DNA from: Ramlibacter pallidus
GTDB lineage: Bacteria > Pseudomonadota > Gammaproteobacteria > Burkholderiales > Burkholderiaceae_C
Length of the DNA: 64,000 nucleotides
Assembly (NCBI RefSeq): GCF_015070875.1
Contig: NZ_JADDIV010000006.1
Span: 310,001 to 374,000, forward strand
Direction of reading: 5' to 3'
Each line of letters begins with the position of its first letter. Position 1 is the first letter of the stretch. The translations under genes and the position numbers were made by a program. Shown piece by piece: positions 1-8,628 of the stretch. The notes beneath the pieces are model-generated. The model had not been told where the DNA came from, did no database searches, and worked only from the letters and a program-made list of their open reading frames with translations.

Positions 1-206
1 ACGTCGTCGGGCAGCACCGTCGCGCTGCGCGCCACGAAGTAGGTGATGGTGGCGGCGATCACGCCGGCGAGGGCCGCGACGGCGAACACGACCATCGCAG
101 ACGGATCCCGCAGCGCGAGCAGGCCTCCCACCGCCAGGGCGACGCCGAGCACGAACACCGCCACGAGCGCGGCGAGCAGCAGGCGGAGGGGACGGGCAGC
201 GTTCAT
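1..206 (-). CDS. small membrane protein, N-terminal fragment cut by the window edge
   Basis: Reading leftward from an ATG at 206, an open frame runs off the start of the window. The visible 68 residues hold two hydrophobic stretches (about residues 8-32 and 38-60) separated by a short RDPS turn, so this is the start of an inner-membrane protein. A purine-rich GAGGAG lies about 7 nt before the ATG. Later domains are outside the window, so neither family nor function can be given. It is divergent from glgC across about 196 bp. Confidence 0.6.
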   Translation of the reverse strand, partial: MNAARPLRLLLAALVAVFVLGVALAVGGLLALRDPSAMVVFAVAALAGVIAATITYFVARSATVLPDD

Positions 207-402
207 GGCGTTCTCCTCGTCGGACGCACGGGGGAGCGATGCTACGCCAGGCCCGGCGGTGACGGGCCGCCGCGAGGCGCACCGGGCACAGGTCACGGCA
301 TCGTCCTACGAGCCGTGCGCGCGGGAAAGGCGATGGCGTCCTACATGACCGGACGGGCCGCTGACCCACAGTCATGCTGGGTTACAGGGGGAACGAACCA
401 CC

Positions 403-1728
403 ATGAAGGACAACCTGAGCATTCTCGAAGCCGTCGGCGGTGCCGGCACCGATGCCGCGATGGAACGCATGATCCTGGCGCGCGAACTGCCCAAGCGCAC
501 GATCGCGCTGGTGCTGGCCGGCGGGCGCGGCTCGCGCCTGCACGAGCTGACCGACCGGCGCGCCAAGCCGGCCGTGTACTTCGGCGGCAAGTTCCGCATC
601 ATCGACTTCGCGCTGTCGAACTGCATCAACTCGGGCATCCGCCGCATGGCGGTGCTCACGCAGTACAAGTCGCACTCCCTGCTGCGGCACCTGCAGCGCG
701 GCTGGAACTTCCTGCGCGGGGAGGCCAACGAATTCATCGACCTGCTGCCGGCCCAGCAGCGGGTCGACGAGGCGTTTTGGTACCGGGGAACGGCCGACGC
801 CATCTCGCAGAACATCGACATCCTGCGCGCCTACGGCCCCGAGTACATCCTCGTGCTGGCCGGCGACCACATCTACAAGCAGGACTACTCGCTGATGCTG
901 CTGGACCACGTGCAGAGCGGCGCCAAGTGCACCGTCGGCTGCATCGAGGTGCCGCGCATGGAGGCGACCGCGCTCGGCGTGATGCACGTGGACGAGCAGC
1001 GCCGCATCACGGCGTTCCTGGAGAAGCCGAAGGACCCGCCCGCCATCCCGGGCAAGCCCGACAAGGCGCTGGGCAGCATGGGCATCTACGTGTTCGGCGC
1101 CGAGTACCTCTACCAGCTGCTCGAGGACGACATGGCCGACGAGAAGTCGGACCACGACTTCGGCAAGAACGTGATCCCGCGCGTGGTGAAGGAAGGCGGC
1201 GCGCTGGCGCATCCGCTCAACATGTCGAGCATCCCTTCCGGCACGCGCAACCGTCCGTACTGGCGCGACGTCGGCACGGTCGATGCGTTCTGGGCCGCGA
1301 ACCTCGACCTCGCCGCCGACCTGCCGGAGCTGAACCTCTACGACCGCGACTGGCCGATCTGGACCTACCAGGAGCAGCTCCCGCCCGCGAAGTTCGTGCC
1401 AGACGAACGCGGCCTCAACGGCGAGACGGCCAACGTGCTGATCTCCGGCGGCTGCATCGTGGTCGGCTCCAACATCCGGCGCGCCGTGCTGTTCTCTAAC
1501 GTGCGCGTGGAGGCCAGCTGCACCATCCACGAGGCCGTGATCATGCCGGACACGGTCATCGGCCGCGGCTCGCGCCTGTCGAAGGTGGTCATCGACCGGG
1601 GCTGCCGCCTGCCCGAAGGCACCGTGATCGGCGAGGACCCGGAACAGGACGCGCGCCGCTTCCATCGCACGGACACGGGCGTGGTGCTGGTCACGCCCGA
1701 GATGCTGCAAAAGCGCGTTGCCGCCTGA
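403..1728 (+). CDS. glgC: glucose-1-phosphate adenylyltransferase (ADP-glucose pyrophosphorylase)
   Basis: This 441-aa protein makes ADP-glucose from glucose-1-phosphate and ATP, the committed step of bacterial glycogen synthesis. The nucleotidyltransferase signature LAGGRGSRL is at about residues 38-46, followed by [16 protein letters not shown] and a LAGDHIYK segment. The C-terminal third carries the left-handed beta-helix type repeats ([21 protein letters not shown]). Length is normal for GlgC, with a slightly extended N-terminus. A GGGGGAA run precedes the ATG. No glgA, glgB or glgP is visible nearby, so the rest of the pathway must lie elsewhere. The enzyme is normally allosteric; nothing in the sequence shows its transcriptional control. 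Confidence 0.95.
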   Translation: MKDNLSILEAVGGAGTDAAMERMILARELPKRTIALVLAGGRGSRLHELTDRRAKPAVYFGGKFRIIDFALSNCINSGIRRMAVLTQYKSHSLLRHLQRGWNFLRGEANEFIDLLPAQQRVDEAFWYRGTADAISQNIDILRAYGPEYILVLAGDHIYKQDYSLMLLDHVQSGAKCTVGCIEVPRMEATALGVMHVDEQRRITAFLEKPKDPPAIPGKPDKALGSMGIYVFGAEYLYQLLEDDMADEKSDHDFGKNVIPRVVKEGGALAHPLNMSSIPSGTRNRPYWRDVGTVDAFWAANLDLAADLPELNLYDRDWPIWTYQEQLPPAKFVPDERGLNGETANVLISGGCIVVGSNIRRAVLFSNVRVEASCTIHEAVIMPDTVIGRGSRLSKVVIDRGCRLPEGTVIGEDPEQDARRFHRTDTGVVLVTPEMLQKRVAA

Positions 1729-1746
1729 CCGGCGGCGGCGGGCGCA

Positions 1747-1770
1747 CGTGAGGTCTGGTACAACCTCACG
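1747..1770. other. short hairpin between glgC and the MFS gene
   Basis: An 8-bp perfect stem (CGTGAGGT / ACCTCACG) encloses an 8-nt loop. There is no following T-run, so it is not a typical intrinsic terminator; it may stabilise the glgC mRNA end or act with Rho. Confidence 0.4.
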
Positions 1771-1788
1771 CTCCGCCTTGCTGCCCCG

Positions 1789-3018
1789 ATGAATCCCGAA
1801 GCCAAACAGATCTGGACTGCCCCGCGCTGGGCGCTCGCCGCCCTGCTCGCCCTGCTGGGCATGCTCGGTCCGTTCTCCATCGACACCTACATCCCGGCGT
1901 TCTCGGGCATCGCCCGCGCGCTCGACGCCACGCCGGTGCAGATGCAGCAGACGCTGTCGGCGTACCTGTTCGGCTTCGCCTTCATGAACCTGTTCCACGG
2001 TGCGCTGGCCGACAGCTTCGGCCGCCGCCCCGTCGTGCTGTGGGGCATCGCCATTTTCACGGTCGCCTCGGCCGGCTGCGCCCTGGCGGAAAGCATCGGC
2101 ACGCTCGTGTTCTTCCGCGCCGTGCAGGGGCTGTGCACCGGCGCCGGCTGGGTGGTGTCGCGCGCCGTCATCCGCGACATGTTCCCGCCCGACCAGGCGC
2201 AGAAGGTCATGAGCCAGGTGACGATCTATTTCGGCATCGCACCCGCCATCGCGCCGGTGATCGGCGGCTGGCTGTTCGCGCACGCCGGCTGGCACAGCAT
2301 CTTCTGGTTCCTGACCGGCGTCGGCGTCGTGCTGTTCACGGCCAACTACAAGCTGCTGCCCGAGACGCTGCACGTCACGCACCGGCAGCCGTTCAACGTG
2401 CCCAACCTGATGCGCGGCTACTGGCAGCTGGGCTCGAGCCCGCGCTTCCTGCTGCTGGCGCTGGCCAGCGGCATCCCGTTCAACGGCATGTTCCTCTACG
2501 TGCTGTCGGCGCCGGCCTTCCTCGGCGAGCACCTCGGCCTCGCGCCCACGCAGTTCTTCTGGTTCTTCCTGCTCACCATCAGCGGGATCATGGCGGGCTC
2601 GTTCGCCAGCGGAAGCCTGGCCGGCAAGATCGCGCCCAAGCGGCAGATCCGTTACGGTTTCATCGTCATGGTGGTCGTGTCGCTGGCGAACGTGGCGGCC
2701 AACCTGCTGTTCGACGCGCACGTCGCCTGGGCGCTGTTCCCGATCGCGTTCTTCTCGTTCGGCTGGGCCCTGATGGTGCCGGTGGTGACGCTGCTGGTGC
2801 TGGACCTCTACCCCGAGCGGCGCGGCATGTCGTCCTCGCTGCAGGCCTTCATCGGCTCGGCGTCCAACGGCATCGTGGCCGGTGTCGTCGCCCCGCTGGT
2901 GATGCACTCCACCCGCGCACTCGCGCTCACGTCGCTGCTGATGATGAGCGTCGGCCTGTTCGCCTGGCTGTTCGTGAAGAACCTGTGGCCGGAAACGGGG
3001 CGGGCGCTGATCGAGTGA
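1789..3018 (+). CDS. MFS drug efflux transporter, Bcr/CflA type
   Basis: A 409-aa integral membrane protein with about 12 hydrophobic segments. The DxxGRRP-type motif in the loop between helices 2 and 3 (ADSFGRRPVVLWG) and the early SIDTYIPAF stretch are typical of the Bcr/CflA branch (DHA1 family), which exports bicyclomycin, chloramphenicol or related compounds by proton antiport. The substrate here cannot be told from sequence. It starts 60 nt after glgC and ends about 28 nt before an inverted-repeat and terminator cluster, so it is probably a single transcription unit. No local regulator is seen. Confidence 0.85.
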   Translation: MNPEAKQIWTAPRWALAALLALLGMLGPFSIDTYIPAFSGIARALDATPVQMQQTLSAYLFGFAFMNLFHGALADSFGRRPVVLWGIAIFTVASAGCALAESIGTLVFFRAVQGLCTGAGWVVSRAVIRDMFPPDQAQKVMSQVTIYFGIAPAIAPVIGGWLFAHAGWHSIFWFLTGVGVVLFTANYKLLPETLHVTHRQPFNVPNLMRGYWQLGSSPRFLLLALASGIPFNGMFLYVLSAPAFLGEHLGLAPTQFFWFFLLTISGIMAGSFASGSLAGKIAPKRQIRYGFIVMVVVSLANVAANLLFDAHVAWALFPIAFFSFGWALMVPVVTLLVLDLYPERRGMSSSLQAFIGSASNGIVAGVVAPLVMHSTRALALTSLLMMSVGLFAWLFVKNLWPETGRALIE

Positions 3019-3045
3019 GCGTGATCGTCATGCCCGCGTCCCTGT

Positions 3046-3148
3046 CGTCATCCCCGCGGAGGCGGGGATCCAGGGCTTCCAATGAAAAAGCGGCCCGCGG
3101 GCCGCTTCCTCTCCAAAGCTCTGGATTCCCGCCTGCGCGGGAATGACG
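3046..3148. repeat. REP-like inverted repeat pair at a convergent gene junction
   Basis: Two 33-bp arms, 3046-3078 and 3116-3148, are inverted copies of each other with 29/33 matches. Each arm has its own internal palindrome (CCCCGC..GCGGGG type), and the same core recurs at 14225 and 14601. Between the arms sits a perfect 20-bp palindrome. This looks like a REP/BIME-type intergenic element. It lies between the convergent MFS and helicase genes. Confidence 0.75.
3085..3107 (-). terminator. intrinsic terminator of the DEAD-box helicase gene
   Basis: A perfect 20-bp palindrome at 3088-3107 (AAGCGGCCCG and its complement) is followed, reading leftward, by a run of five T. This is a Rho-independent terminator 47 nt beyond the helicase stop. 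On the plus strand the hairpin lacks a T-run. Confidence 0.75.
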
Positions 3149-3153
3149 CGGAC

Positions 3154-4743
3154 TCAGCGCGCCGGACGCCCGCGGCCGCCGAAGCCGCCATCGCGGGAAC
3201 CGAAGCCGCCGTCACGCGAGCCACCGTCCCGTCCGCCGAAGCCTTCACGCGGGCCGAAAGACTTGGCGCCGAAGCTCGAGCTCTTGCCGTAGCCGCCGCC
3301 ACCACCACCCGCCGGGCGACGGTCGCCGAAGCGGGCCGGCTTGCCGCCGAAACCGCCACGGGGGGCGCTGGTGGGCTGGAAGCGCTGCTTGGGCTCCAGG
3401 CCGGGGATCACCTCGGCATTGAAGCGCTGCTTGGTGTACGCCTCGATGTCGCCGATCTTGCGGCGGTCGCGGAACTCGGCGAACGTGACGGCCAGGCCGT
3501 CGCGGCCGGCACGGCCGGTGCGGCCGATGCGGTGCGTGTAGTCCTCGCTCTTCATCGGCAGGCCGAAGTTGAACACGTGCGTGATCGTCGGCACGTCGAT
3601 GCCGCGGGCGGCGACGTCCGTCGCCACCAGGATCTGCACCTGCCCGCGACGCAGCGCCATCAGGCGGCGGTTGCGCAGGCCCTGCGACAGGGCGCCGTGC
3701 AGCGCCACGGCGCTGAAGCCCACCTGCTGCAGTTCCTCGGCGAGGCCGTCGCACTCGATCTGCGTGCTGGCGAACACGATGGCCTGGTCGATGCCGGCAT
3801 CGCGCAGCCAGTGGTCCAGCAGCTGGCGCTTGTGCTGCGGGCTGTCCGCCCAGAACAGCACCTGCTTGATGTTGGCGTGCTTTTCCTGCGGCGAATCCAC
3901 CTGGATGCGCTGCGGCTGGCGCATGACGCGCTGGGCCAGCTGCTGGATGCGCGGCGCGAAGGTGGCGCTGAACATCATGGTCTGGCCGCGGTTGGCGGTC
4001 AGCTGGTGCACTTCGGCCAGGTCTTCGGCGAAGCCGAGGTCCAGCATGCGGTCGGCTTCGTCGACCACCAGGAAGCGCACTTCGTCCAGCTTGATCTGGC
4101 CGGAACGCTGCAGGTCCAGCAGGCGGCCGGGGGTGGCGACCACCAGGTCGGCGTTCTGCAGGCGCGCGATCTGCATCTGGTACGGCATGCCGCCCACGAC
4201 GTTGGCGATGCGCAGCCCGCGGGTGTGCTTGACCAGGTCGATGGCGTCGCTCGCCACCTGCTGCGCGAGTTCGCGCGTGGGGCACAGGATCAGCGCGCCG
4301 GGCACGGCGGCCTTGAAGTGGCGCGGGTTCAGCGGGTTCTTGCGGTTGCGCTTGGGCGCTTCGCCGCGGGCCACCGCTTCGTCGTAGGCCTTCTGTTCGG
4401 CGGCGGCTTCCTCGGCCTTCTGCGCGATCAGCGTGTTCAGCACGGGCAGCAGGAAGGCCGCGGTCTTGCCGCTGCCGGTCTGGCTGGAGACCATCAGGTC
4501 GTTGAAGGACTGGCCTTCGGCACCGGCCTGCGCCATCGCCTTGCCGATGCATTGTTCCTGCACGGCGGTCGGCTGCGTGAAGCCCAGGTCGGCCACTGCG
4601 GCGAGCAGCTCGGGCGCCAGGCCCAGGAGCGCGAAACCGTTGGGCGCGGCCGGCGCCTGCACGGCGTCCGCGGGTGCGTCGTTGCCGATGGCAACGGGGG
4701 TGTCCAGGCCGATGCCCGGGGAGAGGTCTTGGTAATCCGTCAT
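3154..4743 (-). CDS. ATP-dependent DEAD-box RNA helicase
   Basis: A 529-aa helicase that unwinds short RNA duplexes, probably in ribosome assembly or mRNA decay. Motifs in order: the Q-motif region (FTQPTAVQEQ), Walker [30 protein letters not shown] inside [14 protein letters not shown], and the motif VI block [10 protein letters not shown]. The C-terminus is a Gly/Arg/Phe-rich tail (GGFGGRDGG repeats), a common RNA-binding extension. A charged insert near residues 130-160 (KRNRKN) separates motifs I and Ia more than usual. I chose the ATG at 4743; an ATG at 4776 would add 11 residues without a better ribosome site. It is related to RhlE, but a second and closer RhlE is at 52202. Confidence 0.88.
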   Translation of the reverse strand: MTDYQDLSPGIGLDTPVAIGNDAPADAVQAPAAPNGFALLGLAPELLAAVADLGFTQPTAVQEQCIGKAMAQAGAEGQSFNDLMVSSQTGSGKTAAFLLPVLNTLIAQKAEEAAAEQKAYDEAVARGEAPKRNRKNPLNPRHFKAAVPGALILCPTRELAQQVASDAIDLVKHTRGLRIANVVGGMPYQMQIARLQNADLVVATPGRLLDLQRSGQIKLDEVRFLVVDEADRMLDLGFAEDLAEVHQLTANRGQTMMFSATFAPRIQQLAQRVMRQPQRIQVDSPQEKHANIKQVLFWADSPQHKRQLLDHWLRDAGIDQAIVFASTQIECDGLAEELQQVGFSAVALHGALSQGLRNRRLMALRRGQVQILVATDVAARGIDVPTITHVFNFGLPMKSEDYTHRIGRTGRAGRDGLAVTFAEFRDRRKIGDIEAYTKQRFNAEVIPGLEPKQRFQPTSAPRGGFGGKPARFGDRRPAGGGGGGYGKSSSFGAKSFGPREGFGGRDGGSRDGGFGSRDGGFGGRGRPAR

Positions 4744-4953
4744 GGGTTTTCCACACGGCGACGCCCTGGCGGGCATGCCGTCATTGAAATGGTTGGATGA
4801 ACATCAACCATTCCAACGACTACGCAGGCTTTGCGGCCTGTGTGGCTCATTCAGCGAGCCGGTGCGAGAAGGCAGATGCGCGATTTAAAGCCGCCCTCTT
4901 GGACAGCAAGCCCGCGATTATGGCAGGTTTCGGGTTTTCCCGCAGCGCGGTGT

Positions 4954-5535
4954 TCAGGGCAGCTTCAGGAAGTGCTCGCGGTAGTGCGCCAGTTCGTCGA
5001 TGGATTCGTGCACGTCGGCCAGGGCCGTGTGCAGCTGCCGCTTCTTGAACGAGGTGTAGACCCCGGGCTTCCAGCGCCGCGCCAGCTCCTTCAGGGTGCT
5101 GACGTCGAGGTTGCGGTAGTGGAACCAGGCTTCCAGCTTCGGCATGTACTTCACCAGGAAACGCCGGTCCTGCCCGATGCTGTTGCCGCACATCGGCGTC
5201 GACTGCTTCGGCACGTACTGCATCACGAAGTCCAGCACCTGCTGTTCCGCTTCGGCCTCGGTCACGGTGGAGGCGCGCACCTTGTCGGTGAGGCCGCTCT
5301 TGCCGTGGGTGCCCTTGTTCCAGGCGTCCATCAGGTCCAGCTGGGCGTCGCTCTGGTGCACGGCGATCACCGGCCCCTCGATGCGCGGTTCGAGGTGCGG
5401 CCCGGTCACCACCACGGCGATCTCGATGATGCGGTCCCGCTCGGGGTCCAGGCCGGTCATCTCACAGTCGAGCCACACCAGATTCTGGTCGTTCTTTGCG
5501 AGGGTGGCAACAGGGCTTGCAATGGGGTCGGCCAT
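4954..5535 (-). CDS. orn: oligoribonuclease
   Basis: A 193-aa DEDDh 3'-5' exonuclease that degrades RNA fragments of 2-5 nt (and pGpG) to mononucleotides. The DEDD elements are visible: LDCEMTGLD (Asp and Glu), the central SxxD region, and the C-terminal [12 protein letters not shown] segment with the general-base His and last Asp. Length is slightly over the usual 180 because of an N-terminal extension ([11 protein letters not shown]); a later start is possible. Divergent from the M48 protease gene across 34 nt. Confidence 0.94.
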   Translation of the reverse strand: MADPIASPVATLAKNDQNLVWLDCEMTGLDPERDRIIEIAVVVTGPHLEPRIEGPVIAVHQSDAQLDLMDAWNKGTHGKSGLTDKVRASTVTEAEAEQQVLDFVMQYVPKQSTPMCGNSIGQDRRFLVKYMPKLEAWFHYRNLDVSTLKELARRWKPGVYTSFKKRQLHTALADVHESIDELAHYREHFLKLP

Positions 5536-5569
5536 GGGACGATTGTCGCTGATGGCCTAAGATTCCGGG

Positions 5570-6835
5570 ATGCAAGCCTCGCTCACCCTGACCTTCGCCT
5601 TCGCGGCTTTCCTCCTCGCGGGGCTGCTGGTGAAGTTCTGGCTCGCCACGCGGCAGGTCCGGCACGTGGCTCGCCATCGCGATGCAGTGCCGCCCGCCTT
5701 CGCCGGCACCGTCTCGCTCGAATCCCACCGGAAGGCCGCCGACTACACGGTGGCGAAGTCGCGCCTGGGCCTGCTCGAGACGGCGTTCTCCGCCGCGGTG
5801 CTGCTCGGGTGGACGCTGCTGGGCGGCATCGACACGCTGAACCGCGCCCTGCTGGGGCTGCTCGGTGCCGGCATGTGGCAGCAGCTCGCGCTGCTCGCCT
5901 GCTTCGCGCTCGTCGGCGGCCTGCTGGAGCTCCCGTTCTCGCTGTACCAGACCTTCGTGGTGGAGGAGCGCTTCGGCTTCAACAAGATGACCTGGAAGCT
6001 GTGGCTGGCGGACGCGTTGAAGTCCTCGCTGCTCGGTGCCGCGATCGGCCTGCCGATCGCCGCCCTGATCCTCTGGCTGATGGGTGCCGCGGGCAACTGG
6101 TGGTGGCTGTGGGCCTGGGCCGTCTGGATGGGATTCAACCTGCTGCTGCTGGTGATCTACCCCACCTTCATCGCGCCGCTGTTCAACAAGTTCCAGCCGC
6201 TGGAAGACGAGACGCTCAAGGCCCGTGTCACGGCGCTGATGCAGCGCTGCGGCTTCGCGGCCAAGGGCCTGTTCGTCATGGACGGCAGCAAGCGCAGCGC
6301 CCATGCCAACGCCTACTTCACCGGCTTCGGCGCCGCCAAGCGCGTCGTCTTCTACGACACGCTGCTGGCCAAGCTCTCGCCGGGCGAGGTCGATGCGGTG
6401 CTGGCGCACGAACTGGGGCACTTCAAGCACAAGCACATCATCCAGCGCATCGTGATGATGTTCGCCGCCAGCCTCGCCGGCTTCGCCCTGCTCGGATGGC
6501 TGGCGACGCAGCCGTGGTTCTATACCGGCCTGGGCGTGCGCCCCAACCTCGAAGGCCCGAACGACGCCCTGGCGCTCCTGCTGTTCCTGCTGGCCGTGCC
6601 GGTGTTCAGCTACTTCGTGTCGCCGCTGATGGCGCAGCTCTCGCGCAAGCACGAGTTCGAGGCCGATGCCTTCGCCGCCACCCAGACCAGCGGCAGGGAC
6701 CTCGGCACCGCGCTGCTGAAGCTGTACGAGGACAACGCCTCCACCCTCACGCCGGACCCCGTCTACGTGAAGTTCTACTACTCGCATCCGCCGGCCACGG
6801 AGCGGCTGTCGCGGCTGGTGGGGTCGCCGGCATGA
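5570..6835 (+). CDS. M48 family metalloprotease (Ste24/CAAX-protease type)
   Basis: A 421-aa membrane zinc protease. The zinc motif HELGH is at residues 280-284 and the third-ligand region is EFEADAFA further on. Hydrophobic segments lie at the N-terminus, around residues 60-130 and 165-200, and after the HELGH. Length and layout match the Ste24-like branch rather than HtpX (about 290 aa). In bacteria such proteins are thought to act in membrane protein quality control; the substrate here is unknown. Its TGA overlaps the next ATG by 4 nt, so it is translationally coupled to the pterin dehydratase. Confidence 0.88.
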   Translation: MQASLTLTFAFAAFLLAGLLVKFWLATRQVRHVARHRDAVPPAFAGTVSLESHRKAADYTVAKSRLGLLETAFSAAVLLGWTLLGGIDTLNRALLGLLGAGMWQQLALLACFALVGGLLELPFSLYQTFVVEERFGFNKMTWKLWLADALKSSLLGAAIGLPIAALILWLMGAAGNWWWLWAWAVWMGFNLLLLVIYPTFIAPLFNKFQPLEDETLKARVTALMQRCGFAAKGLFVMDGSKRSAHANAYFTGFGAAKRVVFYDTLLAKLSPGEVDAVLAHELGHFKHKHIIQRIVMMFAASLAGFALLGWLATQPWFYTGLGVRPNLEGPNDALALLLFLLAVPVFSYFVSPLMAQLSRKHEFEADAFAATQTSGRDLGTALLKLYEDNASTLTPDPVYVKFYYSHPPATERLSRLVGSPA

Positions 6836-7167
6836 GCTCGATGCTCCGAAAGAGGGACTGGTCGCAGCTGACGCGGCGCGCGCTGACGCCGACGGAGATC
6901 GTCAAGCGCCTCGCCGACCTCCCCGGCTGGAAACTCGCCGGGGACGGCAACGACGTCGCCATCGAGAAGACCTTCCGCTTCGCGGACTACTTCGAGACGA
7001 TCGCCTTCGTCAACGCGCTGGCCTTCGTGGCCCACACGCTGGACCACCACCCGGACCTCTCGGTCCACTACGATCGCTGCGTGGTGCGCTTCAGCACCCA
7101 CGCGCTGCACGGCATTTCGGAATCGGATTTCGAGTGCGCGGCGCGGGCCGAAGCGCTGGTCGCCTGA
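6832..7167 (+). CDS. phhB: 4a-hydroxytetrahydrobiopterin (pterin-4a-carbinolamine) dehydratase
   Basis: A 111-aa protein that dehydrates the carbinolamine formed by aromatic amino acid hydroxylases, recycling the pterin cofactor. The family signature is visible: FRFADYFETIAFVN, then HHPDLSVHYDRC, with the catalytic His pair in DHHPD. The last half matches the compact alpha/beta PCD fold. The first 20 residues are slightly longer than in the shortest members. It overlaps the upstream protease gene by 4 nt and lies 10 nt before rsgA. No phenylalanine hydroxylase is in the window. Confidence 0.9.
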   Translation: MSSMLRKRDWSQLTRRALTPTEIVKRLADLPGWKLAGDGNDVAIEKTFRFADYFETIAFVNALAFVAHTLDHHPDLSVHYDRCVVRFSTHALHGISESDFECAARAEALVA

Positions 7168-7177
7168 GGCCCGCGCG

Positions 7178-8101
7178 TTGACCGACGACAACGCACGCCC
7201 CGGCCTCGTGGTCGCCGCCCATGGCCGGCACTGCCTGGTGGAAAGCCCCGACCGCACGCGCTGCCTGTGCCATGCGCGCGGCAAGAAGAACGAGACCGTG
7301 GTCGGCGACCGCGTGCTGTGGAAGCGCAGCGGCGACGAAGGCGTGATCGCCGGCGTCGAGCCGCGCCGCAACCTGTTCTACCGCCAGGACGAGATCCGCA
7401 CCAAGTCCTTCGCCGCCAACCTCGACCAGGTGCTGGTGCTGATCGCCGCCGAACCCGAGTTCTCCGAGATGCAGCTCGCGCGCGCCCTGATCGCGGCGGA
7501 GGCGGAACGCATCCAGCCGCTGATCGCCTTGAACAAGAGCGACCTGGTGGAGCCCTTCGAGCGCGCCTGGCAAAGGCTGGTGCCTTACCTGCACATGGGC
7601 TACGGCGTGGTCCCGCTGTCCCTGCGGCTGTCGAAGGAAGTCGACCACGCGCACCTGCAGAAGCACCTGGGCGGCCGCACGACGCTGGTGCTGGGTCCCT
7701 CGGGCGCCGGCAAGAGCACGCTGATCAACCTGCTGGTGCCGCAGGCGCAGGCGCAGACCGGCGAGATCTCCCAGGCGCTGAACTCGGGCAAGCACACGAC
7801 GACCTCGACCACCTGGTATTGGGTCGACGACGCGCACGAGACCGCATTGATCGATTCGCCCGGGTTCCAGGAATTCGGGCTGCACCATGTGGACAGGATG
7901 CACCTGGCCACGCTGATGCCCGACCTGAAGGCGCACATCCCGCAGTGCAAGTTCTACAACTGCACGCACCTGCACGAACCGGGCTGCGGCGTCATCGCCG
8001 CGGTCGCGGATGAGCCGGCGCCGCCGGCCGACCGCATCGCGCCGAGCCGCTACCGGATCTACCGCACCCTGTTCGAGGAACTTTCGCAAACTCGCTACTA
8101 G
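7178..8101 (+). CDS. rsgA: ribosome small-subunit-dependent GTPase A
   Basis: A 307-aa circularly permuted GTPase that checks late 30S maturation. An OB-fold comes first, then the permuted G motifs: NKSD (G4), GPSGAGKST (G1) and a DSPGF element (G3). A C-terminal zinc knuckle CKFYNCTHLHEPGC follows. The frame opens at a TTG at 7178, which gives the family's normal N-terminus; a GTG ten codons later is the alternative. It follows phhB by 10 nt and likely shares its transcript. Confidence 0.94.
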   Translation: MTDDNARPGLVVAAHGRHCLVESPDRTRCLCHARGKKNETVVGDRVLWKRSGDEGVIAGVEPRRNLFYRQDEIRTKSFAANLDQVLVLIAAEPEFSEMQLARALIAAEAERIQPLIALNKSDLVEPFERAWQRLVPYLHMGYGVVPLSLRLSKEVDHAHLQKHLGGRTTLVLGPSGAGKSTLINLLVPQAQAQTGEISQALNSGKHTTTSTTWYWVDDAHETALIDSPGFQEFGLHHVDRMHLATLMPDLKAHIPQCKFYNCTHLHEPGCGVIAAVADEPAPPADRIAPSRYRIYRTLFEELSQTRY

Positions 8102-8169
8102 TCGCAACGAGGCTCTTGCGTGCGGGCGACCGGCCCGCATCTTCCTGGGAACGGAGGTCCCCCCTACCC

Positions 8170-8622
8170 ATGAGCCAGCTGCACGTCGTCTGCCCGCATT
8201 GCCACACCACGAACCGCGTCCACGCGGACGACCTGGGCCAGGCCCCGGATTGCGGCAGTTGCCACCAGGCCCTCTTCACCGGCGCGCCCACCAACGTCAC
8301 GGCCACCGAATTCGAGCGGCACATCGCCCGCAGCCAGCTGCCGGTGCTGGTCGATTTCTGGGCGCCCTGGTGCGGCCCCTGCCGCATGATGGCGCCTGCC
8401 TTCGAGCAGGCGGCCGCGCGGCTGGAGCCGCGGGTCCAGCTGGTCAAGCTGAACACGGACGAGGCCCAGGGGGTCGGCGCGCGCCTGAACATCCGCAGCA
8501 TCCCGACGCTGGCGTTGTTCATCGGTGGCCGCGAAGTGGCGCGGCAGGCGGGCGCGATGGGCGCGCCGGACATCGTGCGCTGGACGGAGGCCCAGCTCTC
8601 GCGCACCGGCGCCACGGCCTGA
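8170..8622 (+). CDS. trxC: thioredoxin 2 (TrxC)
   Basis: A 150-aa cytoplasmic thioredoxin with an N-terminal zinc ribbon: C8, C11, C28 and C31 (CPHC and CGSC). The redox centre WCGPC is at 67-71 and the cis-proline segment is RSIPTLALF. This two-part build defines TrxC. It reduces protein disulfides and is oxidative-stress linked in other bacteria. The ATG at 8170 has a GGAGG ribosome site 8-10 nt upstream; the frame opens earlier, but that part does not match the family. Confidence 0.95.
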   Translation: MSQLHVVCPHCHTTNRVHADDLGQAPDCGSCHQALFTGAPTNVTATEFERHIARSQLPVLVDFWAPWCGPCRMMAPAFEQAAARLEPRVQLVKLNTDEAQGVGARLNIRSIPTLALFIGGREVARQAGAMGAPDIVRWTEAQLSRTGATA

Positions 8623-8628
8623 GCGCGG

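Noticed and set aside
382..2907. An 841-codon open frame on the minus strand across glgC and the efflux gene
   Set aside because: It is the antisense shadow of two recognisable genes and shows no domain or signal.
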